Positions 54,915-63,914 of a stretch of 64,000 nt of DNA are shown here, piece by piece. The DNA comes from Rossellomorea sp. y25 (GTDB lineage: Bacteria; Bacillota; Bacilli; Bacillales; Bacillaceae_B): assembly GCF_038049935.1 (NCBI RefSeq), contig NZ_CP145886.1, positions 4,455,501 through 4,519,500 of the forward strand, read 5' to 3'. A program made the translations under genes and the position numbers. The notes below the pieces were generated by a model. That model made no database searches, had not been told where the DNA came from, and saw nothing but the letters and a program-made list of their open reading frames with translations. Every line of letters begins with the position of its first letter. Position 1 is the stretch's first letter.

Positions 54915-56228
54915 ATGAAAGCACTTATATCATTATCGAACAAGATTATGCAACGCTATCTGCCTGATCCATTTTTATTTGTTGTCATTTTAACATTGGT
55001 TGTATTTGGGTTTGGTCTTATTTTCACTGATAGCTCGAGCCTTGAGATGGTTCAGTATTGGGGCAATGGTTTTTGGAGCCTGCTTGCCTTTTCGATGCAG
55101 ATGGTTCTCGTGCTTGTTACAGGGTATGTACTGGCAAGCAGTCCACTTTTTAAACGGTTCCTTGGTTTCCTGGCGTCATTTGCGAAGTCACCCGGTTCCG
55201 CGATTGTCATCGTTACCATCGTTTCTATGATTGCAAGCTGGATCAACTGGGGCTTTGGGCTGGTCATTGGGGCATTATTTGCGAAAGAGCTTGCCAAACG
55301 GGTGAAAGGTGTCGATTACCGATTGCTCATTGCCAGTGCCTATTCTGGATTTGTTGTCTGGCATGCAGGTTTCTCAGGTTCCATTCCGTTATCCATCGCG
55401 ACTGCAGATCATCCTTTCCAGGATATGATCGGTGTCATCTCTACGAGTGAGACGATATTCGCTACGTTCAATGTCCTGATTGTCTTAACACTATTCATTG
55501 TTCTTCCCATCATCAACCGAATGCTGATGCCGTCAAAAGAAGAGACCGTAACCGTAGATCCCGAGCTCTTTAATGAGACAGCTGCCACTCTGGAAAAAGA
55601 GGCGTTAACACCTGCTGAGCGTCTGGAAAACAGTATGGTTTTATCGATTATTGTCGCCGTTCTCGGGATTGCATTCCTGTTCTCATACTTTATTCAAAAT
55701 GGTTTCGCCCTTAATTTAGATATTGTCAATTTTCTATTCTTATTCCTGGGCATTCTCTTTCACGGGACCCCTAAGCGGTTCCTTGCGGCTGTTCAAGAAG
55801 CGATCAAGGGCGCAAGCGGGATTGTCATTCAATTCCCTTTCTACGCGGGAATCATGGGGATGATGACAGCATCAGGTCTTGCTGTCGTGATGTCTGAGGC
55901 CTTTGTATCGATTTCAAATGATATGACCTTTTACTTCTTCGCTTTCCTCAGCGCCGGGATTGTGAACTTCTTTGTCCCTTCAGGAGGAGGACAATGGGCC
56001 GTCCAGGCTCCCATTATGCTTGATGCCGCTCAAACCCTTGATGCTTCTGTCGCAAAGACTGCTATGGCAGTGGCATGGGGGGACGCCTGGACAAATCTGA
56101 TCCAGCCATTCTGGGCATTGCCTGCTCTGGCAATTGCGGGATTAAAGGCAAAGGATATTATGGGATATTGTGTTATCATCCTTGTCATTAGTGGAGTCGT
56201 CATTTCATTGGGACTATTATTCTTATAA
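54915..56228 (+). CDS. atoE: Short-chain fatty acid transporter, AtoE family
   Basis: 437-residue membrane protein with about ten helices. AtoE segments visible are YLPDPFLFVVILTLVVF, ASWINWGFGLVIGALFAKELAK, VWHAGFSGSIPLSIAT and FFVPSGGGQWAVQAPI. It takes up short-chain fatty acids such as butyrate or acetoacetate. That fits the acyl-CoA genes at 9-20 kb, although those are not adjacent. GGGGG lies upstream of the ATG. Confidence 0.92.
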   Translation: MKALISLSNKIMQRYLPDPFLFVVILTLVVFGFGLIFTDSSSLEMVQYWGNGFWSLLAFSMQMVLVLVTGYVLASSPLFKRFLGFLASFAKSPGSAIVIVTIVSMIASWINWGFGLVIGALFAKELAKRVKGVDYRLLIASAYSGFVVWHAGFSGSIPLSIATADHPFQDMIGVISTSETIFATFNVLIVLTLFIVLPIINRMLMPSKEETVTVDPELFNETAATLEKEALTPAERLENSMVLSIIVAVLGIAFLFSYFIQNGFALNLDIVNFLFLFLGILFHGTPKRFLAAVQEAIKGASGIVIQFPFYAGIMGMMTASGLAVVMSEAFVSISNDMTFYFFAFLSAGIVNFFVPSGGGQWAVQAPIMLDAAQTLDASVAKTAMAVAWGDAWTNLIQPFWALPALAIAGLKAKDIMGYCVIILVISGVVISLGLLFL

Positions 56229-56240
56229 TATAAAAGTCAA

Positions 56241-56290
56241 AAGCGCCTTGAACCGTTTCGCCTCTGGTGAGACAGTTTAAGGTGTTTTCT
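56241..56290 (+). terminator. atoE terminator
   Basis: Arms CGCCTTGAAC / GTTTAAGGTG (two wobble pairs), then TTTTCTT, 13 nt after the stop. Confidence 0.6.
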
Positions 56291-56372
56291 TCTGATGAAA
56301 ATAAAAAGCTGATCCCCTTAGAGACCAGCCGTTATCTATGACCGTTCATTATGTTCTATATTGGCTTCCATT

Positions 56373-56504
56373 CTATCGAACATTTTCTCTTCTCTCTAGC
56401 TCCCCTTCTAACATCTCAATAAATTCTTCTTCTAATCCTTCTTCTTGTGCTAATTGGTAGACATTAGCCAATTGTTCTTCCGTAAGTTTTGTTAAAGATG
56501 TCAT
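56373..56504 (-). CDS. Sda-like sporulation kinase inhibitor peptide
   Basis: 43-residue peptide with CAGGAG nine nt before its ATG. Its two-helix pattern LTEEQLANVYQLAQEEGLEEEFIEMLEGELERR follows Sda (LSDELLIESYFKA...DFIELIENEIKRR), the helical hairpin that blocks KinA and KinB when replication is disturbed. The second helix is especially Glu-rich. No DnaA boxes were seen upstream, unlike sda itself, so it is probably a paralogue under different control. It is too short for routine gene callers. Confidence 0.75.
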   Translation of the reverse strand: MTSLTKLTEEQLANVYQLAQEEGLEEEFIEMLEGELERRENVR

Positions 56505-56645
56505 TGATTACAACTCCTGACTAACAAAGGTATGAATTCCTAATACCCTCTTAACCAACATATAAACCTCTTTATCGAGATTTTTAATTATTTATTTTGT
56601 CTTTTTTCGTATAATTTTTTACTATTATAGATTAGAAAGTAATAG
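56505..56645. other. AT-rich gap upstream of the Sda-like gene
   Basis: No gene seen; it should hold the promoter of the Sda-like gene on the minus strand, but no clear boxes were chosen. AT-rich DNA without a gene also fills 56770-57196 between the repeat and the YjiH gene. Confidence 0.4.
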
Positions 56646-56769
56646 TTGATTTCCGCTACAGGAGGCTCGCTTTCCGCGGGGCTGGCGGTGAGCCTCCTCG
56701 GCTGTGCCTCCGGGGTCTCACCTGTCCAGCTATTCCCGCAGGAGTCGAGCCTCCTTCCGCTCCAATCAA
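56646..56769. repeat. Palindromic intergenic element, copy 2 of 3
   Basis: Ends TTGATT / AATCAA and inner arms AGGAGGCTCG (56660-56669) / CGAGCCTCCT (56746-56755). The core TTTCCGCGGGG, GAGCCTCCTCGG, CGGGGTCTC, TTCCCGCAGGAGTC is shared with copies 1 and 3. Confidence 0.8.
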
Positions 56770-57196
56770 CTCTCTGAGCATGTATCCTTAATGGAAATCA
56801 GTAAAACAAGAATTTTAGCAAACAACCTTATTTAAGGTTAGTAGAGAATATGTTAAAAAACAACAATCATTGTGAAAAGAGCATTTATTTTAATCCTAAA
56901 ATCCTATATTTAACTCTATGAAAATAAATAAGTGAAATGTTTTTCAGCTTATAATTGAAATTTTTAAAAATTTTAGTAAAATAGAGAGGTACTGAAAGAT
57001 AGCGCTTTCTTTTTCGTATACATTATTTACAAGATCGAACATTCGGCATTTCATGTTTCACATTCACACCTTTTGGGAAAAACAGCTAGGTAATGCATAA
57101 TCTCCCTACTGGGAACTTCCTATGGACAAATTTATATGTATGCATTAAAATGAATAATGTTTCATTTTCCGTTATAACTACATCTGAGGTGAATTT

Positions 57197-58555
57197 ATGA
57201 ATCAACATCGCTTTACATTAACAAGTCATTTACGATTTATCATTCCTTCCCTATTGGGAATTTTTCTTTTTATGGTGCCGATTCCACAGGAAGACGGAAT
57301 CACGATACCAATCGCGGTTCTTTCAGGGCTATTACAGGACTGGATTGGTAGTTATATACCTGCGATCATGACGGGACTAATCATCCTTACCGTATTAGGA
57401 ACGTTGATCACAAAGCTCTTACATCCAGCCTTTATTGAAAAATCACCGTTTTTCACGAGCCTATTCGATGTGAGACCTGTATGGGTTTTTGTCAGAGTCC
57501 TTGGTGCTGTGTTTGCAATCATGACGCTATTCAAATTAGGACCTGAATGGGTATGGTCTGACGCAACGGGTGGACTCCTTTTAAACCCGGATGGACTTCT
57601 TACCATTCTTTTCTCTGTATTTTTATTTGCCGGACTTTTTCTACCTTTATTATTAAATTTCGGTTTACTTGAATTATTCGGTGCTCTCTTAACGAGAGTG
57701 ATGCGGCCCGTATTCGGTCTGCCAGGACGTTCTTCCATCGATTGTTTAGCTTCCTGGTTGGGAGATGGAACCATCGGGGTGCTACTGACAAGCAAACAGT
57801 ATGAGGAAGGGTACTACACCAAGAAGGAAGCAGCAATCATTGGTACGACCTTCTCCGTTGTATCCATTACCTTTAGTTTAGTCGTCATTTCAGAGGTTGG
57901 TCTTGGTGATTATTTCATTCCTTTCTACCTTACAGTAGCTCTTTCAGGGATTATTGCAGCAATTGTACTGCCACGAATCCCGCCTCTATCCCGTAAGCCT
58001 GACACATACTATAATGGACAAGAAGGCAAGAACACGATGGAGGTCATTCCAGAAGGCTATAGCCGCGTTGGTTATGGATACGAGCAAGCCCTTGTTCAAG
58101 CAAAAAACAACAACAGTACTTCTAAATTTTTCACTGACGGCATGAAGAATGTGTTGGATATGTGGATGGGTGTTGCACCAATTGTTATGGCAATCGGTAC
58201 AACGGCGCTTATTGTAGCGGAAAACACGAAGTTCTTTGAATACATCGGTATGCCGCTTATTCCATTACTGGAGCTCTTACAAATTCCAGAAGCAGCAGAA
58301 GCGTCTCAATCGATTCTTGTCGGTTTTGCAGACATGTTCCTTCCAGCCATCTTCGGATCTGGAATTGAGAGTGATTTAACACGCTTTGTGATTGCTTGTT
58401 TATCTGTAACACAATTGATTTACATGTCTGAAGTGGGTGGATTATTACTAGGTTCTAAGATTCCGGTTGATTTCAAAGACTTAGTGATCATCTTCTTACA
58501 GCGTACATTCTTGACTTTACTTGTCATTGTTGCGATTGCTCATATGATTTTTTGA
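57197..58555 (+). CDS. YjiH-family membrane protein (nucleoside-recognition/Gate domain)
   Basis: 452-residue membrane protein with about ten helices in two Gate-domain halves. The first half has FGLPGRSSIDCLASWLGDGTIGVLLTS-type loops, the second FADMFLPAIFGSGIESDLTRFVIACLSVTQLIYMSE. YjiH proteins are related to spore maturation proteins SpmA/SpmB and nucleoside transporters; the substrate is unknown. GAGGTG precedes the ATG. Confidence 0.88.
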   Translation: MNQHRFTLTSHLRFIIPSLLGIFLFMVPIPQEDGITIPIAVLSGLLQDWIGSYIPAIMTGLIILTVLGTLITKLLHPAFIEKSPFFTSLFDVRPVWVFVRVLGAVFAIMTLFKLGPEWVWSDATGGLLLNPDGLLTILFSVFLFAGLFLPLLLNFGLLELFGALLTRVMRPVFGLPGRSSIDCLASWLGDGTIGVLLTSKQYEEGYYTKKEAAIIGTTFSVVSITFSLVVISEVGLGDYFIPFYLTVALSGIIAAIVLPRIPPLSRKPDTYYNGQEGKNTMEVIPEGYSRVGYGYEQALVQAKNNNSTSKFFTDGMKNVLDMWMGVAPIVMAIGTTALIVAENTKFFEYIGMPLIPLLELLQIPEAAEASQSILVGFADMFLPAIFGSGIESDLTRFVIACLSVTQLIYMSEVGGLLLGSKIPVDFKDLVIIFLQRTFLTLLVIVAIAHMIF

Positions 58556-58565
58556 TGGATGAATG

Positions 58566-58598
58566 AAACCCAGGTTCAGATTTGAACCTGGGTTTTTT
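58566..58598 (+). terminator. yjiH-type gene terminator
   Basis: Perfect stem AAACCCAGGTTCA / TGAACCTGGGTTT followed by TTTT. Confidence 0.88.
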
Positions 58599-58705
58599 AT
58601 TTCCTTTGTTACTATTAAACTTTTCAGTCACTCGCTTACCGCTGGTTTTCACCCATTTGCTTTGCATAAAATGAGTGTAAGTGTTAAAAAATCATTGACC
58701 GTTCC

Positions 58706-58827
58706 TTTCCGCTCCAGGCAATTGCTTTCCGCGGGGAGGAAGTCAAGCCTCCTCGGGCTTTGCCCTGCGGGGTCTCGACCTTTCCTCTATTTCCCGCAGG
58801 AGTCAATTGCCTTCCGCTACAATCCAC
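58706..58827. repeat. Palindromic intergenic element, copy 3 of 3
   Basis: Inner arms GGCAATTG (58717-58724) / CAATTGCC (58804-58811), flanked by TTTCCGCTCC and CTTCCGCTAC. The core TTTCCGCGGGG, GCCTCCTCGGGC, CGGGGTCTCG, TTCCCGCAGGAGTC is shared with copy 2. Confidence 0.8.
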
Positions 58828-58906
58828 TCTGTGCTTCCACATTCTTAATATGCATTGATAGAAGTATTACTAAAACCTTTACAAAACAGACTTTACTTAC
58901 AAGCGG

Positions 58907-60235
58907 TTATACCCTTTTTCCTATCTTCATAGTTATTCCGCCTTTGGGCCTTAACGTAATGAGAGGATGACACTCCACCTTCTGATTGACGGACATTTTA
59001 AACGAAAAGCGTTGCACGTATAAGGCAGCAATGATCAATGCCTCTTGTAAGGCAAAGTGATTGCCTATACAGACTCTGGGTCCTCCCCCAAAAGGAAAGT
59101 AGGCATAGGGCGTAATCTTTTTCAATCTGGCCTCTAGAAATCTCTCAGGATCAAATGTTGAAGGATCGGGGAAATACTTCTCATTCCTATGCATCAGATA
59201 TGGTGAAACAAGGACATTCTCACCTTCTTTGATATGGTGAGGACCAATCATAACATCTTTAACCGCGATTCTTCCAAACATCCAAACGGGAGGATACAAG
59301 CGTAGTGTTTCCTGAAGTGCTTGCCGCGTATAATGGAGGTGCGAGAGATGCCCACTACTTAATTCATCGGTTCCTACCACTCTATCGACTTCTTCATAAA
59401 CTTGTTCTTTCACCTTCTTATCGCACTCAAGCGCATGGAAGAACCAGGAAAGGAGATTCGCTGTCGTTTCATGGCCAGCCACAAAGATGGTCATTACTTC
59501 GTCCATAAGCTGGTTTCTGGACATACTGTTGCCTTCCTCATCCCGGGCATGAAGTAAGGCGTGAAGTAAATCCTCTTTCCCATCTCGATGATACTCTTTT
59601 TGATGGATGATCTCCTCCACCACCCGCTTTAATTCTTGAATGGATGTCTTATATTGCTTCACCTCAGCAGTCGGCCAAGATAGCGGTGGCTTAAGGAAGG
59701 ATCGTATTCGTTTTGTAGCAGTCTCCATAATGGTTTCAAGGTGCACACCAACTTTCTGATGGCCTTCCTTTACATCCATATTAAACATGGTTTTCGTAAT
59801 GACCGCCAGGGTAACCTCCATCATATCCTTGGAGATGTCCCGGGAACAGTTTATCTCCCAGCCTTCCATCATGGAAGAAGCAGACTCGATCATTTCAGTC
59901 ATATACTGCTGAATATGACGCGGGGTAAAATAAGGTTGGATCGTTTTTCTCTGTTTTGTATGTAGCGGAGACTCACTCGTCACAAGTCCTTCTCCAATCA
60001 ATAGGGACAGTTCTCGGAATTGCTTTGATTTATGAAAGGAGTCTGACTGGGTGACGAGTGCCTCTTTCACCAATGCAGGGCACATCAGTAAATGAACGGT
60101 TCGATTGGCAAAACGGAGTTGAACTTTCTCTTCGTGTTTCCTTGCCATCTTTTCTAAAAACACTAGTGGATCCTTCCGGAATTGTTCTAGCTGACCTAAT
60201 GGATGAAAGGAATGGAGGACGGTTGGTTTCGACAT
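58907..60235 (-). CDS. Cytochrome P450
   Basis: 442-residue soluble heme monooxygenase. Diagnostic motifs are intact: I-helix AGHETTANLLSW, K-helix ETLRLYPP (ExxR) and heme loop FGGGPRVCIGNHFAL with the thiolate Cys near residue 388. The CYP102/CYP4-like pattern suggests fatty-acid or terpene substrates, but no redox partner gene is adjacent and the substrate is unknown. AAAGGAG lies ten nt before the ATG. Confidence 0.93.
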   Translation of the reverse strand: MSKPTVLHSFHPLGQLEQFRKDPLVFLEKMARKHEEKVQLRFANRTVHLLMCPALVKEALVTQSDSFHKSKQFRELSLLIGEGLVTSESPLHTKQRKTIQPYFTPRHIQQYMTEMIESASSMMEGWEINCSRDISKDMMEVTLAVITKTMFNMDVKEGHQKVGVHLETIMETATKRIRSFLKPPLSWPTAEVKQYKTSIQELKRVVEEIIHQKEYHRDGKEDLLHALLHARDEEGNSMSRNQLMDEVMTIFVAGHETTANLLSWFFHALECDKKVKEQVYEEVDRVVGTDELSSGHLSHLHYTRQALQETLRLYPPVWMFGRIAVKDVMIGPHHIKEGENVLVSPYLMHRNEKYFPDPSTFDPERFLEARLKKITPYAYFPFGGGPRVCIGNHFALQEALIIAALYVQRFSFKMSVNQKVECHPLITLRPKGGITMKIGKRV

Positions 60236-60341
60236 TACTTCACATCTCCTTTATTTCTCTGAATAAGAGCCAATAACTATGTCTAATCAAGCAAGCCCGT
60301 ATGAACGCTCCTTTCATCCTATTCATGTACATTCCTATTCA

Positions 60342-61007
60342 TTAATCCTTTTTCATCCGCTCCCTTAACTGCTCCAGGCTGAGCTCACTAGTCGAAGAGA
60401 TAGTCCAATGAGCATGTTTCATATAGTCATCTGCCCCTACTCCGACTGTAAACATTTTCGTATTCAGAAGAGCCTGCAGCCCTGCTTCGCCATCTTCAAT
60501 GCCCACACAGTTTTCTTCCGGTACCCCAAGAGCATATGCCGCCTTCAAGAAAATTTCGGGATCCGGTTTTCCTTTTTTTAAAGAAGACGGGTCAATAACG
60601 ACAGGAAAATACTCCTGTAACCCTACTTTCTCCAGTACATAGGGTCCATTTCGACTTGAAGAAGCAAGTGCGACAGGTACGTTTTCTCTCATCAATTCTT
60701 CTAAAAATTCTATTACACCGGGTAAAACGTGCTGGTGTGTAAGTTCTGAAATCAGTGATAGATAAATCTCATTACGCTTATTGGCCAGTTCGGTGATTTG
60801 TTTCTCTGAAACTTGAACATTTCCTTCCTTCAACAAATGTTGGACCGTTTCTTTTCTACCTATTCCCTTTAGTTTATTATTTTGCTCCTCAGTATATTGA
60901 ATCCCATAGGGACGCATCAGCTCTTGATTGGCTTGAAAATAAAAAGGCATGGTGTCTGTGATGACTCCATCCATATCAAAAATGACAGCTTGCAATGTCC
61001 TCGTCAC
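60342..61007 (-). CDS. HAD-family beta-phosphoglucomutase-like protein
   Basis: 221-residue haloacid dehalogenase-type enzyme. Motif I is FDMDGVITDT (nucleophile Asp and general acid Asp), a helical C1 cap follows, then ASSSRNG (motif II), KKGKPDPEIFL (motif III) and GIEDGEAGLQA (motif IV). It resembles beta-phosphoglucomutase, which interconverts beta-glucose 1- and 6-phosphate, or a related sugar phosphatase; no maltose-phosphorylase gene is near. The GTG start has AGGAGG seven nt upstream, better than the ATGs further out. Confidence 0.85.
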   Translation of the reverse strand: MTRTLQAVIFDMDGVITDTMPFYFQANQELMRPYGIQYTEEQNNKLKGIGRKETVQHLLKEGNVQVSEKQITELANKRNEIYLSLISELTHQHVLPGVIEFLEELMRENVPVALASSSRNGPYVLEKVGLQEYFPVVIDPSSLKKGKPDPEIFLKAAYALGVPEENCVGIEDGEAGLQALLNTKMFTVGVGADDYMKHAHWTISSTSELSLEQLRERMKKD

Positions 61008-61031
61008 TTGGTTTCCTCCTGTTTGCATAGT

Positions 61032-61061
61032 AAAAGGCTGCACCAATATGAGGCAGCCTTT
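61032..61061 (-). terminator. Terminator after the sensor kinase gene
   Basis: Perfect stem AAAGGCTGC / GCAGCCTTT, then TTAC. It lies just after the kinase stop and before the phosphoglucomutase-like gene, which may be partly co-transcribed. Confidence 0.65.
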
Positions 61062-61065
61062 GATT

Positions 61066-62352
61066 TCACTTATTTTTCACCGGCAAGGTTACTTCTACTC
61101 TTGTTCCTTTATTCATTTCTGATTCAATGAGTATAGACCCTTTATGGTCTTCAATGATCCTTTGACTAATGGTCAGCCCGAGCCCCATCCCTTTTTCTTT
61201 CAAGGTGAAGAACGGCTCTCCCAGTCTCTTTAGACGATCAGGGGGTATCCCAACCCCTTGGTCTTGTATAGCAATGGTGATCATATCGTTCAGAACGTTC
61301 CAATCGACATGGATTTCTCCTTCATCCATCGATTCGATCGCATTTTTAATAATATTAATAAACACCTGTACACATTGATTCTTATCTCCAAATACATAAA
61401 TCGGAGATGACGGTACTTGGACATTTAATGATATTCCTTTAAGGATCGCTTCATGCCCCATTACCTTGATCACATAATGAAGAACTTCACTCATATCAAA
61501 GAGTCGGTATTCCCTCATTTGAGGTTTGGATAAAATGAGTAACTCACCGACGATTTGATTGATTCGATCCATCTCGGAAGACATGACGGTAAGATAATGG
61601 TCCGGTACATGCTTATTCTCTTCCAGCAGTTGAATGAAGCCTTTGATGCTTGTTAGGGGATTTCGGATTTCATGGGCGATTCCTGCCGCAAGTTCTCCGA
61701 CCACAGAAAGCTTTTCTTTTCTTAATAGCATTTCTTCTGCTATTTTCTGCTGTGAAATATCCCTGCCAATGATGACTAATCCCTTTCTGGTGTGATTCGA
61801 ATGAAATAATGGGACTTTTATGACATCAAAAGTCTTGAATTCACCGTTCGGAAGGTAGAATCCCTCTTCACATCTCGTTACTTTTTCCGCTTTCCACGAT
61901 TGTTCATCGGAGTCAATACAATAGTCGAAGGCGTCTTTAAAGAATGGGACGAGTTTCCCCAGATCACGGTCTGTCTTTCCTACATAATCGATTCCCTCAA
62001 GATTATACAACCTACGACCAAATTGATTGACCTTTAACCAACGGCCTTCTCCATCCTTAAAGCACACAAAATCCGGCAGGGAATGAAGAAGAGTAGAGAG
62101 CTGATTTTCTTCTTCCAGTAATTTTTGATGCTCTGCCAGAAACGATCTCCCTTCTCTTAATAAGAGAGCCAGAACCGTTCCCCCCACAATGGCTGATAGA
62201 AGGGCTGCGATTACATTCCATGGCTCATCCAGAATGAGTACAACGGTGAGCTGAAAGACAAATAGAGCCATGAGGATCATTATTTTGTTATAGAATGTGT
62301 GTGTCATTATGCGATTCTTTTTCTCTCTCATCCCGTCACCCGTCTCACTCAT
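61066..62352 (-). CDS. PAS-domain sensor histidine kinase (sporulation kinase-like)
   Basis: 428-residue membrane kinase. Two helices (about 22-65) have almost no external loop, followed by a PAS domain (about 85-205, LPDFVCFKDGEGRW and IIGRDISQQ). HisKA carries the phospho-His in ELAAGIAHEIRNPLTSIKGFI near residue 225, and HATPase has NIIKNAIESM, DQGVGIP and GMGLGLTIS. The HisKA sequence is of the KinA-KinE type, so Spo0F (also in this window) is a possible partner. No response regulator is adjacent. The start codon is uncertain (no good ribosome binding site); it lies 11 nt after the upstream gene. Confidence 0.9.
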   Translation of the reverse strand: MSETGDGMREKKNRIMTHTFYNKIMILMALFVFQLTVVLILDEPWNVIAALLSAIVGGTVLALLLREGRSFLAEHQKLLEEENQLSTLLHSLPDFVCFKDGEGRWLKVNQFGRRLYNLEGIDYVGKTDRDLGKLVPFFKDAFDYCIDSDEQSWKAEKVTRCEEGFYLPNGEFKTFDVIKVPLFHSNHTRKGLVIIGRDISQQKIAEEMLLRKEKLSVVGELAAGIAHEIRNPLTSIKGFIQLLEENKHVPDHYLTVMSSEMDRINQIVGELLILSKPQMREYRLFDMSEVLHYVIKVMGHEAILKGISLNVQVPSSPIYVFGDKNQCVQVFINIIKNAIESMDEGEIHVDWNVLNDMITIAIQDQGVGIPPDRLKRLGEPFFTLKEKGMGLGLTISQRIIEDHKGSILIESEMNKGTRVEVTLPVKNK

Positions 62353-62363
62353 ACTTTTGTTCG

Positions 62364-63914
62364 TTAAAATAAGTTAAATATATATGGACCGATCGAAGTA
62401 ATATAAAATAATATATAGATTCCCATAAAGTAAAAGGCACCTGCAAAGGATCCCCAATCAGGATCACGACCTAATTTCCAGATTACCCAGGTGATCGCAC
62501 TAATCACCAATAATAGTGCGTAGCCACTTCCGGGAAACACAAAGTATTCCGGAGCCACCTGGTAAAAATAAGCGTTCATCGCATTGCCTGTATAGCTGAT
62601 CGGCATCAGCATAAAAATAATGATCGATGCATACTCGGCCCAGCTGATCCCGTCTTTTTCAAACACATTTGGTCTGAATATATACAATAATATTAATAAA
62701 AAGAGTGATGGAAGCACCCAGTAAAAGGATGTCAATATCGTCACCAGACTGCTGAACATCATGAGAACGCCGTTGTTCAATGCTTCTTTCACTGATCTGT
62801 TTGACCAGTTCGTACTTTCTGAAACAACTTGATCGTTCTGAGATGCCCCGTATAGTTCATATGTACCACCATCATAATTAAACCAAACCAGTGCCTCGTC
62901 TGTTAATTGCACTGGAGAATATGTGACATGCTTTGTCGTGCTTATTGGAGAGCCTTCTAGGATTTCTTGATTTTGAAAAGGGGCCGAATACAGGCTCACC
63001 GCATTGTTATCACCAATCCGCTGTCCTTCTGAAGTGAACACCACAGAATCTTCTCCCTCAACGCTTACAAACTGTACCCCGCCAGGACTCGTCAACTTTT
63101 CCCCGGTATCTTTATTTTCAAATTCAATCTTACTTCCGGTTAAAATCGATGATCCCAGTTCCTCTAATGGAACCTGAACCTTGTATACATTGTAGGACAG
63201 TGTGCCCTGAGTGCGTGATTTCTCATTATATAGCAAGGTGAGCCGATCGTCTGCTACTTTAAATGTTAAACCATCCATCTTTTTATTCGGTGCCGTATTT
63301 ACCAGAAGAAAAGGCTTCTCACTTACTTCCCGGTTTTCATTCAAATAGTGGATGAAGTCATGAGTATCATCTTGTTTTACCTGAATGATGGCACTTCCAT
63401 TGTCTCCTATATGAATATCAGAAATTTCAGACTGAAAAGTGTAGATTTCATTAGAAGAACCTTCTTGCATGTTATATTCATAAAGTTGATTGTACTTCCA
63501 ATAATAAACGTTATTTGAGGCTGCTCCTAATCCTGTAATATCTCCTGAGAGGATTTGATCCTCATTGTTTTGAGTCAGAACCAGATCTCCATTTTTATAA
63601 TAAATCACATCATTCCCATTGGACCAAAATGGATAACCTCTAGTAATCTTAGTCTTCATGACTTTTTCATCAGATACTTGCATATCCTCATTGATTGTAA
63701 ACGAGTGGACCTTCCCTTCGCTCGACAAGTAAAGCTTTCCATTGTTTTGAAAAATCTGTGGTCTCTCTTTAGATGTGAAATCGAATGGAAGAGAACGGCT
63801 CCAGTTGGGCTGAGGTAACTCTTTCACTAATAGCAGTTGGTGAAAGAACAAAGCAGCTATGAATAGGAGCATGATTCCTATAGGTATACCAAATACTTTT
63901 AACTTTTCTCTCAT
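62364..63914 (-). CDS. Membrane protein with a large extracytoplasmic propeller-like domain
   Basis: 516-residue protein of unknown family. One N-terminal helix (8-30) is followed by about 350 extracytoplasmic residues with repeated beta segments of the type LYLSSEGKVHSF, VIYYKNGDLVL, VYYWKYNQLYEYN, SLYSAPF and LVWFNYDGGTYELYG, suggesting a beta-propeller. Four or five C-terminal helices (about 380-515) end the protein. AAGGGGG precedes the ATG. It is translated just ahead of the sensor kinase, so it may sense a ligand or wall signal for the kinase. This role is inferred from position. Confidence 0.75.
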   Translation of the reverse strand: MREKLKVFGIPIGIMLLFIAALFFHQLLLVKELPQPNWSRSLPFDFTSKERPQIFQNNGKLYLSSEGKVHSFTINEDMQVSDEKVMKTKITRGYPFWSNGNDVIYYKNGDLVLTQNNEDQILSGDITGLGAASNNVYYWKYNQLYEYNMQEGSSNEIYTFQSEISDIHIGDNGSAIIQVKQDDTHDFIHYLNENREVSEKPFLLVNTAPNKKMDGLTFKVADDRLTLLYNEKSRTQGTLSYNVYKVQVPLEELGSSILTGSKIEFENKDTGEKLTSPGGVQFVSVEGEDSVVFTSEGQRIGDNNAVSLYSAPFQNQEILEGSPISTTKHVTYSPVQLTDEALVWFNYDGGTYELYGASQNDQVVSESTNWSNRSVKEALNNGVLMMFSSLVTILTSFYWVLPSLFLLILLYIFRPNVFEKDGISWAEYASIIIFMLMPISYTGNAMNAYFYQVAPEYFVFPGSGYALLLVISAITWVIWKLGRDPDWGSFAGAFYFMGIYILFYITSIGPYIFNLF

